Assembly (NCBI GenBank): GCA_963585895.1
Contig: OY757939.1
Coordinates: 41,485,247 to 41,549,246, forward strand
DNA from: Sepioteuthis lessoniana
Taxonomy: Eukaryota; Mollusca; Cephalopoda; Myopsida; Loliginidae
Direction: 5' to 3'
Length of the DNA: 64,000 nucleotides
Shown: positions 62,601 to 64,000 of the stretch, in pieces
Position numbering within the stretch: the first letter of the stretch is position 1
How the letters are laid out: every line of letters starts with the position of its first letter
Made by a program: the position numbers and the translations under genes
Notes under the pieces: model-generated
The model's database searches: none
What the model saw: only the letters and a program-made list of their open reading frames with translations
What the model was told of the DNA's origin: nothing

Positions 62601-64000
62601 AGAGAAATGCGAATATAATACGCTACTTAAAAATCCCCTTATACCACACTATGAAGAGGAAAGATAAACCAGAAACAAAAGACAGAGAAATGCGAATACA
62701 ATACGCTACTTAAAAATCCCCTTATACCACACTATGAAGAGGAAAGATAAACCAGAAACAAAAGACAGAGAAATGCGAATACAATACGCTACTTAAAAAT
62801 CCCCTTATACCACACAATGAAGAGGAAAGATAAACCAGAAACAAAAGACAGAGAAATGCGAATACAATACGCTACTTAAAAATCCCCTTATACCACACTA
62901 TGAAGAGGAAAGATAAACCAGAAACAAAAGACAGAGAAATGCGAATACAATACGCTACTTAAAAATCCCCTTATACCACACTATGAAGAGGAAAGATAAA
63001 CCAGAAACAAAAGACAGAGAAATGCGAATACAATACGCTACTTAAAAATCCACTTATACCACACTATGAAGAGGAAAGATAAACCAGAAACAAAAGACAG
63101 AGAAATGCAAATACAATACGCTACTTAAAAATCCCCTTATACCACACTATGAAGAGGAAAGATAAACCAGAAACAAAAGACAGAGAAATGCGAATACAAT
63201 ACGCTACTTAAAAATCCCCTTATACCACACTATGAAGAGGAAAGATAAACCAGAAAAAAAAGACAGAGAAATGCGAATACAATACGCTACTTAAAAATCC
63301 CCTTATACCACACAATGAAGAGGAAAGATAAACCGGAAACAAAAGACAGAGAAATGCGAATACAATACGCTACTTAAAAATTCCCTTATACCACACTATG
63401 AAGAGGAAAGATAAACCAGAAACAAAAGACAGAGAAATGCGAATACAATACGCTACTTAAAAATCCCCTTATACCACACTATGAAGTGGAAAGATAAACC
63501 AGAAACAAAAGACAGAGAAATGCGAATACAATACGCTACTTAAAAATCCCCTTATACCACACTATGAAGAGGAAAGATAAACCAGAAACAAAAGACAGAG
63601 AAATGCAAATACAATACGCTACTTAAAAATCCCCTTATACCACACTATGAAGTGGAAAGATAAACCAGAAACAAAAGACAGAGAAATGCGAATACAATAC
63701 GCTACTTAAAAATCCCCTTATACCACACTATGAAGAGGAAAGATAAACCAGAAACAAAAGACAGAGAAATGCGAATACAATACGCTACTTAAAAATCCCC
63801 TTATACCACACTATGAAGAGGAAAGATAAACCAGAAACAAAAGACAGAGAAAAGCTAATACAATACGCTACTTAAAAATCCCCTTATACCACACTATGAA
63901 GAGGAAAGATAAACCAGAAACAAAAGACAGAGAAATGCGAATACAATACGCTACTTAAAAATCCCCTTATACCACACTATGAAGAGGAAAGATAAACCAG
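53700..64000. repeat. 83-bp satellite array, about 124 monomers, continuing past the window
   Basis: The unit runs GAAATGCGAATACAATACGC, TACTTAAAAATCCCCTTATA, CCACACTATGAAGAGGAAAG, ATAAACCAGAAACAAAAGAC, AGA (83 bp; for example TAAACCAGAA at 54361, 54444, 54527). Variants fall into linked classes (AAAAGACAGAGAAATG versus GGAGACTGAGAAAAG with CGTTAC). No open frame of any length. The first units, to about 54200, are more diverged than the core. Confidence 0.97.

Noticed and set aside
53700..64000. CRISPR-like regular array
   Set aside because: The whole 83-bp unit is repeated with no unique spacers, and the host is an animal: it is a satellite.

Overview
This window is animal nuclear DNA. It is AT-rich, the one gene has many exons with GT...AG introns, and the introns are packed with retroposons. 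The gene's protein, the tRNA-headed SINE families and the CA/AT microsatellites fit a mollusc, and most probably a cephalopod of the octopus type. The lineage is inferred from the style of the repeats and was not searched.

The only gene I can support is the 3' two thirds of PIK3C3 (class III phosphatidylinositol 3-kinase, VPS34) on the + strand. Sixteen coding exons between 2257 and 40868 join in frame into 588 codons plus a stop. They cover the helical (PIK accessory) domain and the whole kinase domain, ending in the conserved Y-W-R-K C-terminus. The N-terminal C2 region lies to the left of the window. A 3'UTR with two AATAAA signals runs to about 41570.

The introns hold at least five SINE families, called A to E here because I cannot name them. 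They also hold decayed LINE reverse transcriptase fragments (RTE-like and Jockey-like), a Tc1/mariner transposase tail, Penelope-like pieces, palindromic MITE-like elements, an unidentified repeat X, and minisatellites of 46, 27 and 42 bp. Several insertions still have clear target-site duplications, so nesting order can be read.

From about 41.6 kb to 53.2 kb no gene is visible. This part holds more SINEs, a remnant that looks like an LTR retrotransposon, a SINE-E trimer, a CA-rich minisatellite split by a SINE, two direct-repeat hammerhead ribozyme motifs on the - strand with a third candidate on the + strand, and about 0.8 kb of degenerate TTAGGG-like repeats.

From about 53.23 kb to the right edge the window is one satellite array with an 83-bp monomer. 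It has diverged edge monomers and in-register higher-order duplications (23, 66 and 12 monomers), and it continues past the window. The layout suggests a gene next to heterochromatic or subtelomeric DNA. The best candidates for something not previously described are the hammerhead-bearing 310-bp repeat, the hairpin retroposon with 33-bp target duplications, and the satellite with its boundary gradient.
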